Assembly: GCF_003751805.1 (NCBI RefSeq)
Contig: NZ_RKHQ01000001.1
Location: 620,001 to 684,000 of the forward strand
DNA from: Salana multivorans
GTDB taxonomy: Bacteria; Actinomycetota; Actinomycetes; Actinomycetales; Beutenbergiaceae
Length of the DNA stretch: 64,000 nt
Direction: 5' to 3'
Made by a program: the position numbers and the translations under genes. The notes below the pieces were generated by a model. It ran no database searches. It saw only the letters and a list, made by a program, of their open reading frames with translations, and had not been told where the DNA came from. Of the stretch, positions 1-7,415 are shown piece by piece (the stretch's first letter is position 1; the number at the start of each line of letters is the position of its first letter).

Positions 1-637
1 CGGCGAAGCTGACCGCGTGCAGGATCGGGCGCGGCATGCCGTTCGCCGCGGCGTACTCCCAGTCGACGTGCTGCGGGTGGTAGTCGCCGGAGAGGCGGTA
101 GATGAGCGCCTGGTTCTCCGGGATGCGCTCGGTGACGACCATGTCCGGCTCGCGGTCCGGCATCTCGACGATGTCCTTCGGCGCGGCCGGGCCGCCCCAG
201 CCGCCGTCGTAGATGAGGCAGTCCCAGCTCTCGTTGGTGAACAGGAGGGTGCCGTCCTCGTCGTAGGTGTCCCCGACGTGCTGGGCGAGCAGGCCCTTGC
301 CCTCACCGCGGTCGTACAGGCCCTTGAGCAGCACCTTCGTCGAGAGCTTCCCGTTCAGCCGCGTGATCGGCTGGTGGAAGGTGACGTCGAAGCTCCAGTG
401 CAGCGACCCGGCGTAGTTGTAGCCGTAGTCGATCGTCCGGGTGACCTCGGAGTCGACGATCGGCATGGCGCAGAACGTCGGCAGGACCTTCATGTCCTTC
501 TCGTAGACGTACTCCAGGTCCTGCTTGCCGTCGATCGCGCAGCCCGACCCGAGCGCGAACAGGCTCAGGTCGCGGGTCGTGTAGTCGCGCTCGAACGGGC
601 CGAAGGTCTGGCCCACCATCTCGGTCTTGATCGCCAT
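1..637 (-). CDS. MaoC-type (R)-enoyl-CoA hydratase, C-terminus cut by window edge
   Basis: Double hot-dog hydratase of the MFE-2/MaoC type, expected to add water across the double bond of an enoyl-CoA in the cytoplasm. The 212 visible residues start MAIKTEMVGQ. The first half is a MaoC_dehydrat_N-like domain, and a hydratase-2 motif YRLSGDYHPQHVD lies at about 180-192 with the expected catalytic Asp185 and His190, followed by PRPILH. The reading frame is open at base 1, so the C-terminus is missing. The ATG lies 3 bases after the stop of the upstream ligase gene, with AGAAGGAG inside that gene's end, so translation is probably coupled. Position as last visible gene of a caiABC-like operon suggests it replaces CaiD (a crotonase-fold enzyme) in hydrating the unsaturated CoA intermediate; that is inference. 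Confidence 0.85.
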   Translation of the reverse strand, partial: MAIKTEMVGQTFGPFERDYTTRDLSLFALGSGCAIDGKQDLEYVYEKDMKVLPTFCAMPIVDSEVTRTIDYGYNYAGSLHWSFDVTFHQPITRLNGKLSTKVLLKGLYDRGEGKGLLAQHVGDTYDEDGTLLFTNESWDCLIYDGGWGGPAAPKDIVEMPDREPDMVVTERIPENQALIYRLSGDYHPQHVDWEYAAANGMPRPILHAVSFA

Positions 638-640
638 CGT

Positions 641-2239
641 TCAGTTCTCCTTCTCTGACGGGGTGCGGACGGGGGTCGTCCTCGGTGCTGGAGGTGCGGC
701 GGCGGTCAGCTCGGTCTTGGCGACCTTGAGGCTGCGGGTCTGCGGCAGTCGGTCGACCACCTCGACGACGCCGGGCACCTTGAAGTCGGCGAGGCGCTCG
801 CGGCAGTAGGCGAGAACCGCCTCGACGTCGAGCCGAGCCCCGGGGCGCGGCACGACGACGGCCTTGACCGCCTCGTCGTGGATCGGGTCGGGGATGCCGA
901 CGACGGCGGCGTCCGCGATGTCGGGGTGGCTCGTGAGCACGCCCTCGACCTGGGCCGGGGAGATATTCTCCCCCGCCCGCTTGATGAAGTGGCTGCGCCG
1001 GTCGACGAAGTAGAACCAGCCGTCGTGGTCGACGTAGCCGATGTCGCCGGTGAGCAGCCAGCCGTCGGCGTCGAACGCGGCGGCCGTCGCCTCGGGGTCC
1101 TCGAAGTACTCGAGCATGAGGGTCCGTCCCCGCACGCCGCGCAGACGGATCTCCCCCTCGACGCCGGGGGGCACCTCGCGCCCGTCCTCGTCGACGACGC
1201 GGGCCTCGTACCCGAGCCCGACGCGACCGATCGACGGCCAGCGACGCTCACCGAGCGGCGGGTCCGTGATGGCGCCGACGAGGCACTCGCTGTTGCCGTA
1301 GGAGTTGAGGATCCGCACGCCGAACCGGTCCTCGAACCGCTCCTTCTCCTCGTCGGTGACGGGGAGGTAATAGAGGACCTCCCGCACGTCGTTGTCCCGG
1401 TCCGCCGCGCGCTCCGGCTGGAGCAGCAGCGTGCGCAGGATCGTGGCGATCGCCTGGACGACGGTCGCGCCGTGCGCGCGCACCTGGCCCCAGAACCGGT
1501 TCGCCGAGTAGCGCTCGACCATGACGAGCGTCGCCCCCGCCATGACGACCGGCATGAGTGCGTTGAGCTGGAAGTTCACGTGGCAGGCCGGCATCGTCGT
1601 GAGCAGCCGGTCCTCCGGCCGCAGCGACGCCTGCCAGCCGACGAAGATGCCGGAGAACAGCAGGTTCGCGTGCGTCACCACGACGCCCTTCGGGCGGGCC
1701 GTCGATCCCGAGGTGAACACGATGGTCGCCGGGTCGTCGCTGGTGGGCTCCTCGTCGAAGACCGGCTCGGTACCCCGGCGGTCGCGCAGGTCCTCGAACC
1801 CGCCCGGCTCCCCCGTCCCCGCGACGACGACGCGATCGACGCGCACGCCACCCGTCGCGCCGCCGCGGTCGTACATCCCGGCGGTCGCCGGCTCGGCGAC
1901 GACGACGCTGGCCCGCACCCGCTCGAGGACGTCGCGGCACTCCTGCGCGCCCACCCGCGGGTGCAGCGGCACGGCGACGGCGCCGAGGACGGTCAGCCCG
2001 AACAGGCACTGCACCATCTCCGGGGTGTTGCCGAGGTGGAGCGCCACCGCGTCGCCGCGGCGCACGCCGAGGTCGTGGAACAGGTTCGCGGTGCGGACCA
2101 CCTGGTCGGCGACCTGCCCGTAGGTGAGCTCGCGGGTGCGCCCGTCGAGGTCCTCGTGGACCAGGAACGTGTGGTCGGGGCACGTCCGGGCGAGCTCGCG
2201 CCACTGGTCGGCGACCGTGCGGCTAGCGACGATGTCCAT
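641..2239 (-). CDS. caiC: CaiC-like acyl-CoA ligase (carnitine/betaine-CoA ligase type)
   Basis: ANL-superfamily AMP-forming ligase of about 532 residues that would activate a carboxylic acid to its CoA thioester. Visible motifs are the P-loop FTSGSTARPKG, YGNSE, the LLTGDIGY adenylation motif, DRRSHFIKRAGENIS and the C-terminal SLKVAK with the expected catalytic Lys. Long stretches match remembered E. coli CaiC, including WPSIGRVG, YFVDRR, the MDI N-terminus and the FWGQV segment. A GTG at 2248 would add three residues, but the ATG at 2239 has GAGG 8 bases upstream and aligns with the CaiC start, so I chose it. It lies downstream of caiB- and caiA-like genes. The true substrate could be another betaine or branched acid. 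Confidence 0.88.
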   Translation of the reverse strand: MDIVASRTVADQWRELARTCPDHTFLVHEDLDGRTRELTYGQVADQVVRTANLFHDLGVRRGDAVALHLGNTPEMVQCLFGLTVLGAVAVPLHPRVGAQECRDVLERVRASVVVAEPATAGMYDRGGATGGVRVDRVVVAGTGEPGGFEDLRDRRGTEPVFDEEPTSDDPATIVFTSGSTARPKGVVVTHANLLFSGIFVGWQASLRPEDRLLTTMPACHVNFQLNALMPVVMAGATLVMVERYSANRFWGQVRAHGATVVQAIATILRTLLLQPERAADRDNDVREVLYYLPVTDEEKERFEDRFGVRILNSYGNSECLVGAITDPPLGERRWPSIGRVGLGYEARVVDEDGREVPPGVEGEIRLRGVRGRTLMLEYFEDPEATAAAFDADGWLLTGDIGYVDHDGWFYFVDRRSHFIKRAGENISPAQVEGVLTSHPDIADAAVVGIPDPIHDEAVKAVVVPRPGARLDVEAVLAYCRERLADFKVPGVVEVVDRLPQTRSLKVAKTELTAAAPPAPRTTPVRTPSEKEN

Positions 2240-2253
2240 GTGCGTCACCTCGT

Positions 2254-2281
2254 CCGGGGCGCGCGGTGAGGCGCGCCCCGG
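2254..2281 (-). other. Intercistronic hairpin between caiB-like and caiC-like genes
   Basis: A perfect 11-bp inverted repeat (CCGGGGCGCGC at 2254-2264 and its complement at 2271-2281) with a 6-base loop, beginning 9 bases after the caiB-like stop. No T-run follows on the transcribed strand, and the ligase ribosome site lies just beyond it. It is therefore more likely an mRNA-stability or attenuation element than a full terminator. Confidence 0.5.
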
Positions 2282-2290
2282 AGGCGGGTG

Positions 2291-3508
2291 TCATCCTCTC
2301 CGAATCGTCCCGTTGGCCTCGAGCTCGGCGATCCGCTCGGGGGTGAAGCCGGCCTCGGTCAGGACGGCGTCCGTGTCCTGGCCGAGCTCCGGCATCGGCC
2401 GCCAGATCCGTCCCGGGCTCCTGGTGAACTTCGGCACGATGCCGATCCCGCGCACGGTGTCGCCGGCGGTGTTCTCCCACTCGACGATGGCCTCGCGCTG
2501 ACGCAGGTGCTCCTCGCGGTCGAGGTCCTCGAACTCGAGGATCGCGTTGGCGGCGATCCCGACGGCGGAGAACTCCTCCTCCAGCTCGAAGCGGTTCTGG
2601 GTGAGGCAGAACTCGTCGAGCCTCTGCTCGATCAGCTCGGCCTTCGGCCCGTCGAGCCACAGCGCCGCCGTGTCCTCCGGGTACTCCTCCGTCCCCCACA
2701 GGTGGCCCAGCCCGATCCGCTCGAGCAGGTACTTGTTCTGCGGGACGCCGTAGACGCACAGGCCGATGTACCCGTCCTTGCACGCGTACTCGCCGATGCC
2801 GCACAGGTTGGGGTGACGGGCGCCGGGGCGCGGGTAGCGCGTGCCGGCGTTGAGGTAGTCCATGTAGTAGTACGCGCCGATGCGGAGCATCACCTCGTAC
2901 ATCGCGATGTCGATGCTCTCGCCCTGGCCCGTGGCGCGCGCCTTGGTGAGGGCGGCGAGGACCGACGCCGCGACCATCTCGGAGGTGAAGTAGTCACCGA
3001 CGTAGGGCAGGGGTGCCATCGGCTGCTCGGGCGTCCCGTTCTGCGCGAGATACCCGGAGTAGGCCTGGACCGTGAGGTCGTAGGCGGCGCGGTTGACCCG
3101 CTCCGGCACGCCGTACTGGCCGAACCCGGACACGTGGGCGATGACGAGGGCCGGGTTGTGCTCCCACAGGACGTCGTCGGTCAGGCCGCGGCGCGCGTAG
3201 GTCGGGCCCTTGGAGGACTCGATGAAGATGTCGGCGTCCCGGAGCAGCTCGAACAGGACCGTCCGGCCCTCCTCGCTGAACGGGTTCATCGCGATGCTGC
3301 GCTGGTTGCGCCGCTCGAGCTCCTTGACGTACGTGGTGTCACGCATCGAGTCGCCCGTGCGGGTGTTCTCGATCCAGATCACCTCGGCGCCCCACTCCGA
3401 GAGCAGGGCCGCGGCGGTCGGGGCGGCGATCTCGACGGCCGAGTAGACGACCCTGACCCCCTCGAGAGGGCCGAAGCCGGGGATGGCTGACGTGCTGCGC
3501 TGAGTCAC
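2291..3508 (-). CDS. caiB: CaiB-like class III CoA-transferase
   Basis: CaiB/BaiF-family (family III) CoA-transferase of 405 residues that would move CoA between carnitine/crotonobetaine-type acyl groups. The protein follows remembered E. coli CaiB through most of its length: EWGAEVIWIEN, SSKGP.YARRG, HVSGFGQYG and GESIDIAMYEVMLR. The catalytic Asp of CaiB (Asp169) corresponds to Asp172 in PYVGDYF. I chose the GTG at 3508 because AAGGAGAG lies upstream at suitable spacing and the length then matches the family; an open frame runs further upstream without any domain. It is 35 bases downstream of the CaiA-like gene. Substrate identity is inferred from homology and neighbours. Confidence 0.9.
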   Translation of the reverse strand: MTQRSTSAIPGFGPLEGVRVVYSAVEIAAPTAAALLSEWGAEVIWIENTRTGDSMRDTTYVKELERRNQRSIAMNPFSEEGRTVLFELLRDADIFIESSKGPTYARRGLTDDVLWEHNPALVIAHVSGFGQYGVPERVNRAAYDLTVQAYSGYLAQNGTPEQPMAPLPYVGDYFTSEMVAASVLAALTKARATGQGESIDIAMYEVMLRIGAYYYMDYLNAGTRYPRPGARHPNLCGIGEYACKDGYIGLCVYGVPQNKYLLERIGLGHLWGTEEYPEDTAALWLDGPKAELIEQRLDEFCLTQNRFELEEEFSAVGIAANAILEFEDLDREEHLRQREAIVEWENTAGDTVRGIGIVPKFTRSPGRIWRPMPELGQDTDAVLTEAGFTPERIAELEANGTIRRG

Positions 3509-3543
3509 GGGAGTTCTCTCCTTCCTTGGTTTCCCGGGGATCC

Positions 3544-4677
3544 TCAGCGGTACTCCTTGAGCGCGGCGCGCCCGGCCGTGAGGATCATCATCTCGTCGGT
3601 GCCGCCGGAGATCCGCTCGACGCGGAGGTCGCGGAAGAACCGCGCGACGCGGTGGTTGCCGGTGACGGCGATGCCGCCGAGGATCTGGATCGCCTGGTCG
3701 ACGACGCGCGAGGCGGCCTGCGTGCAGTAGAGCTTGAGCATCGAGCAGTCGCCCCTGCCGAGCTGGTCCGTGTCCGCCTTCCACGCGACCTCGTACATCA
3801 TGTTGCGCATGTTGGTGAGCTCGGTCCACATCGACGCGACCTTCTCCTGGATGAGCTGGTAGCGCCCGATCGCCTGGCCGCCCTGGACGCGCTGGTTCGC
3901 GTACCGGGCCGCGTCCTCGAAGGCGCACAGCGCCCAGCCGTAGTCGCAGGCCGCGACGAGGAACCGCTCGAGGTCGAAGTCGGCGACGGTCCGGGCGAAG
4001 CCCTGGCCCTCCTCGCCGAACATGTCCTCCTCGCGCAGCTCGACGTCGTCGAGGTAGATCTCGCAGCACGAGTCCATCCGCAGGCCGAGCTTGTCCAGCG
4101 GCTCCTTCGTGATGCCCGGGAGGGACATGTCGACGAACCACTCGGTGTACTGGCTCATGTCCTCGGCGTTGCGGGCCATGATGACGAGCTGGTCGACGCC
4201 GAGCGATGACGTGATGAACGTCTTGTGCCCGCTCAGGTACACCTTCCCGTCGCGGCGGGTGTAGGTCGTCGCCATGTCGTTGAAGCTCGAGCCGGCGCCC
4301 GGCTCCGTCATCGCGAAGTTCCAGATCTGCTTGCCCGTGCCGACGTAGGACAGGATCTTCTCCTGCTGCTCCGGCGTTCCGACGTGCAGGACGGAGGACA
4401 GCGTCGGGAGCTGGTAGAGCACGTACGTCGGGGCGCCCCAGCGGCCCAGCTCCTCCCAGACCGCGGCGATCGTGCCCCAGCCCGCGTCGAGCCCGCCGGC
4501 CGACTCCGGCAGGAGGATCGTGTCGACGCCGATCTCGCACAGCGCCTCGACCCAGCGCTGCGGGTAGGTGTGGGCGGCGTCGCACTCGGCGAAGTAGGCC
4601 TCCCAGTTCTCGCGCGACATGAGCTCGCGGATGGCCTGGACCATGAGCTGCTGGTCCTCGGTGAGGCTGAAGTCCAT
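3544..4677 (-). CDS. caiA: CaiA-like acyl-CoA dehydrogenase/reductase
   Basis: FAD-dependent acyl-CoA dehydrogenase-fold protein of 377 residues. In enterobacterial CaiA this fold reduces crotonobetainyl-CoA to butyrobetainyl-CoA. Near-identity to remembered CaiA is visible in [56 protein letters not shown] and AGNHR/TGNHR near the end. The position that carries the catalytic Glu in ordinary acyl-CoA dehydrogenases (YEGT-type motif) reads ISGGTDEM here, so Glu is replaced by Gly, as I recall for CaiA. The ATG at 4677 has GAAGGA 9 bases upstream. No electron-transfer flavoprotein (FixAB-like) genes are in view. Confidence 0.9.
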   Translation of the reverse strand: MDFSLTEDQQLMVQAIRELMSRENWEAYFAECDAAHTYPQRWVEALCEIGVDTILLPESAGGLDAGWGTIAAVWEELGRWGAPTYVLYQLPTLSSVLHVGTPEQQEKILSYVGTGKQIWNFAMTEPGAGSSFNDMATTYTRRDGKVYLSGHKTFITSSLGVDQLVIMARNAEDMSQYTEWFVDMSLPGITKEPLDKLGLRMDSCCEIYLDDVELREEDMFGEEGQGFARTVADFDLERFLVAACDYGWALCAFEDAARYANQRVQGGQAIGRYQLIQEKVASMWTELTNMRNMMYEVAWKADTDQLGRGDCSMLKLYCTQAASRVVDQAIQILGGIAVTGNHRVARFFRDLRVERISGGTDEMMILTAGRAALKEYR

Positions 4678-4748
4678 CGGTATCGATCCTTCGTTCGGTC
4701 TGGTCGTGAGGTGTGGGCCGGATGGCCGGGCTGGTCCGGGCGGGCGGG

Positions 4749-5759
4749 TCAGGACGGGAGGCTGGCGGCGCGCGGGTCGTCGGTCGCGCCCTCGGTGGCG
4801 TCCCCGGCGAGGTGCGCGCGGTAGGCGCGGTAGAAGTCGGCGCCGTCCGTGAGCGCCTGGAGCGCCTCCGGGAGCACGCGCGAGTGGTGGAGGAACCCGT
4901 GCAGCACGCCGTCGTAGACGCGCAGCTCGTGGGCCGTCCCCACCTCGGCGAGGACCCGGTCCAGCAGGACCGAGTCGTCGATCAGCGGGTCGAGCTCCGC
5001 CGCGGCGACGAAGCAGGCGCCGAGGCCGGACAGGTCGCTCGCCAGCAGGTCGAGGTACGGCGAGGCGAGGTCGTCCGGTCCACCGGTGTAGGCGTCGAGG
5101 TAGTACGCGAGGTCCTCGCGGGTCAGCCCGTCCCACGGGCCGCCGTAGAGGCGGCGCGACGCGGAGTCGGCCAGGCCGTACATGCCGTAGTAGAGGAGGA
5201 GCTGCTCGATCGCCGGACCGCCGGTGTCCCGCAGCCAGGTGGCCGTCGCGAGCGCCAGCATCGCCCCGCCGGAGTCGCCGGCGAGCGAGATCGTCCCGTC
5301 GAGACCGAGGTCGTCGGCGCGCTCGGCCAGCCACGCCACGACCGCGCCGGCCTCGTGGATGGCCCGGGGGAACTTCGCCTCGGGCGAGAGCGTGTAGTCG
5401 ACGCCGACCACGACGGCACCCGAGCGCTCGGCGAGCGTGCGCATGATCCGGTCGTGCGTGTCGAGGTTCCCGAGGACGAAGCCCCCGCCGTGCAGGTAGA
5501 CCAGGCAGCCTCGACGTCCCGGGCCGGGCCGGTGGACCCGGACGGCGACGGGGCCGGCGGGGCCGGGCACCACGTCGTCGTCCGTGCGGTCCATGACCGG
5601 GCCGCCCTCGTTCCAGAAGGCGCGCTCGACGGTGTACCGCTCGCGCATCGTGGCGAGCGGGGCGTCCGTCGCGAACGCGTCTCCCGCGAGCCGCTCCTGG
5701 ATCGCCAGCGCCTCGAGCTGACGCGGCGAGGTGCGGGCGAGGACGTCGAGGACCGCCAT
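4749..5759 (-). CDS. aes: Aes-like acetyl esterase (HSL family)
   Basis: Alpha/beta hydrolase of 336 residues in the hormone-sensitive-lipase family, a cytoplasmic carboxylesterase for short acyl esters. HGGGF at 90-94 forms the oxyanion hole, and the nucleophile elbow is GDSGG with Ser163. Asp257 in AELDP and His287 in LHGF complete the triad. The stretch [11 protein letters not shown] and the GGPWDGLT segment match E. coli Aes. The start overlaps nothing but lies only 2 bases after the MFS stop, indicating coupling. In this operon it could release carnitine or a related betaine from an acyl ester before CoA activation; that role is inferred from position only. Confidence 0.87.
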   Translation of the reverse strand: MAVLDVLARTSPRQLEALAIQERLAGDAFATDAPLATMRERYTVERAFWNEGGPVMDRTDDDVVPGPAGPVAVRVHRPGPGRRGCLVYLHGGGFVLGNLDTHDRIMRTLAERSGAVVVGVDYTLSPEAKFPRAIHEAGAVVAWLAERADDLGLDGTISLAGDSGGAMLALATATWLRDTGGPAIEQLLLYYGMYGLADSASRRLYGGPWDGLTREDLAYYLDAYTGGPDDLASPYLDLLASDLSGLGACFVAAAELDPLIDDSVLLDRVLAEVGTAHELRVYDGVLHGFLHHSRVLPEALQALTDGADFYRAYRAHLAGDATEGATDDPRAASLPS

Positions 5760-5761
5760 GA

Positions 5762-7150
5762 TCAGGCGACCCCGACCGCTTCGGTCGAACCGGTGGCGGC
5801 GAGCTCGGCCGCCTCGGCGGCGATCCGCTCCGACTCCTCGTACGCCGCGTCGAGCCGGGCCCGGTTCGCCTTGACGTAGGCGGACAGGCCGAGGGCGCAC
5901 ACGGCGGCGATCGCGGCGATCGCGGCGAGGATCCAGAAGATCGTCGGGTAGGCCGTCGTCACGTCGCCGGCGGCCTCGGCCCTGTCGAGGAACGAGCCGA
6001 GCCAGATCGAGGAGAACGTGTCGGGCAGGAAGCCGATGACGGACAGCACGCCGGTCGCGGCACCGAACGCGGCGAGCGGGACCTTGCCCTCCGTGAACAT
6101 GCCCGAGACGATCCCGAACACGCCGTTGGAGATGAACCCGAGCGCGATCGCGAGGCCGGCCAGCGTCACGATGATGCCGGAGGACTGCGGGAGGATCGCG
6201 ACGATGCCGAACGTGACGGCCGCGACGGCGCAGCCGATCCAGATGACGAGCGAGGACTTGCCGGCCTTGTGGGTCAGGAAGCCGAAGATCGGGCCGGCCA
6301 GGAGCGTGATGCCGTAGGTGCGCACGACGCTCACCATGTTCGTGACGTTGGCGTCGGCGCCGAGGGCCGTCATGTAGGGAGCCGTGTAGGACGTGCAGGT
6401 GTAGAAGAAGTAGACGAAGAACAGCGTCACCGAGGTCAGCAGGACGACCGGGTTGCGCAGGGCGGCGACGGCGTCGCCCATGACGGCCTTGACGCTGCTC
6501 GCTCCGCTGCCGGCCGGGGCGACCTCGCCCTCGAACCACGGGATGAAGACGAGCGAGAGCACGCCGAGCGTCGCGATGAGGATGCCGATGACGACGAGGA
6601 AGACCTGGAAGGCGCGGGCCGGGTCGGCGGAGAAGGCCCCGAGGACCGTGGTGCCGATGACGCCGATGAGCAGGCCGGCGACGCCGTAGAAGCCGTAGCT
6701 GATCCCGATGTTGCGGGAGTACTCCTCCTCCTCGGAGACGAGCCGCACCAGCTTGTAGCGCACGCCCCACCACAGGAGGATCGTCGAGAAGCCCATGCCG
6801 ACGAAGACCAGCATGAGGATCGTGAAGGACGGGAGCATCGCGTACAGGAACGTGAGGATCGCCGTGAGGAAGAAGCCCGTCGCGGACAGGGTCCGCATGC
6901 GCATCCGGTCGGCGATGAGCCCGGAGAACAGGTAGACCGCGACCGCGGTCCATGCGTAGGCGCTCATCAGCTGCCCCACCTGGACGTTCGTGATGTTCAG
7001 CGCCTGGAGCTGCGCATCGTAGAACGTGTTCTTCAGGTATGCGGGGGCGTAGATCGTCGAGCTGCCCATGCTGACGAGGATCAGCACGATCCATCGTCGC
7101 GCGGCACCGAGCTCCCGCGCGCTCTTTTCCACTCTGGCGCTCTTGGCCAT
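5762..7150 (-). CDS. MFS transporter, first gene of the cai-like operon
   Basis: Major facilitator superfamily permease of 462 residues with about 12 hydrophobic segments and a central loop near residues 205-225. An MFS-type loop [10 protein letters not shown] follows TM2. The start is the ATG at 7150 with AGGAGG 6 bases upstream, a strong site; the frame is open further upstream but that extension is not membrane-like. It heads a run of genes for ester hydrolysis, CoA activation and CoA-linked redox steps, so it probably imports their substrate. Classical carnitine systems use the BCCT carrier CaiT, which this is not. Substrate not determinable from sequence. Confidence 0.85.
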   Translation of the reverse strand: MAKSARVEKSARELGAARRWIVLILVSMGSSTIYAPAYLKNTFYDAQLQALNITNVQVGQLMSAYAWTAVAVYLFSGLIADRMRMRTLSATGFFLTAILTFLYAMLPSFTILMLVFVGMGFSTILLWWGVRYKLVRLVSEEEEYSRNIGISYGFYGVAGLLIGVIGTTVLGAFSADPARAFQVFLVVIGILIATLGVLSLVFIPWFEGEVAPAGSGASSVKAVMGDAVAALRNPVVLLTSVTLFFVYFFYTCTSYTAPYMTALGADANVTNMVSVVRTYGITLLAGPIFGFLTHKAGKSSLVIWIGCAVAAVTFGIVAILPQSSGIIVTLAGLAIALGFISNGVFGIVSGMFTEGKVPLAAFGAATGVLSVIGFLPDTFSSIWLGSFLDRAEAAGDVTTAYPTIFWILAAIAAIAAVCALGLSAYVKANRARLDAAYEESERIAAEAAELAATGSTEAVGVA

Positions 7151-7254
7151 CGTCTTCCTCCTGGTGCCGCCGAACCCACGCCGACGAGCACCGCGGCAAC
7201 CATCGCAACGCGGCCGTCGGGCGACCTGGGACTTGTTGTCCCGGGACGGGGCAC

Positions 7255-7284
7255 TGGGTAACGGTCGGGGAGGAAGTGAGTAAC
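7255..7284. promoter_or_regulatory. Paired TGRGTAAC direct repeats in the divergent MFS/LuxR intergenic region
   Basis: TGGGTAACGG at 7255 and TGAGTAACCG at 7277 are direct repeats spaced 22 bases, about two helical turns, in the 265-base gap between the MFS gene and the divergent LuxR-type regulator. A perfect 10-base palindrome GTCCCGGGAC lies just to the left (7238-7247). The spacing is typical of a site bound by a dimeric or tandem regulator, most simply the neighbouring LuxR protein. No binding evidence exists. Confidence 0.35.
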
Positions 7285-7403
7285 CGGCCGCCAGGCAGTG
7301 GTGTGCGCCACATCCCGGGTTGGGTGCCGGATCGGCCGAGCCCGCCGGGTCGGGAGCCGCCCGGAGCGGCCACAGGTCCCGAGCTTCCACGCGTCCGGGC
7401 CGA

Positions 7404-7415
7404 TACGTTCGAGGG
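7404..7415 (+). promoter_or_regulatory. Putative -10 element for a leaderless luxR-type transcript
   Basis: TACGTT at 7404-7409 fits the actinobacterial -10 pattern TANNNT and ends 6 bases before the GTG at 7416. That places a transcription start on the start codon itself. No convincing Shine-Dalgarno site precedes the GTG, consistent with a leaderless mRNA. No good -35 is visible. Confidence 0.35.

Noticed and set aside
878-2269. Plus-strand frames over the cai-like genes
   Set aside because: No domains; the minus-strand genes match known families residue by residue.
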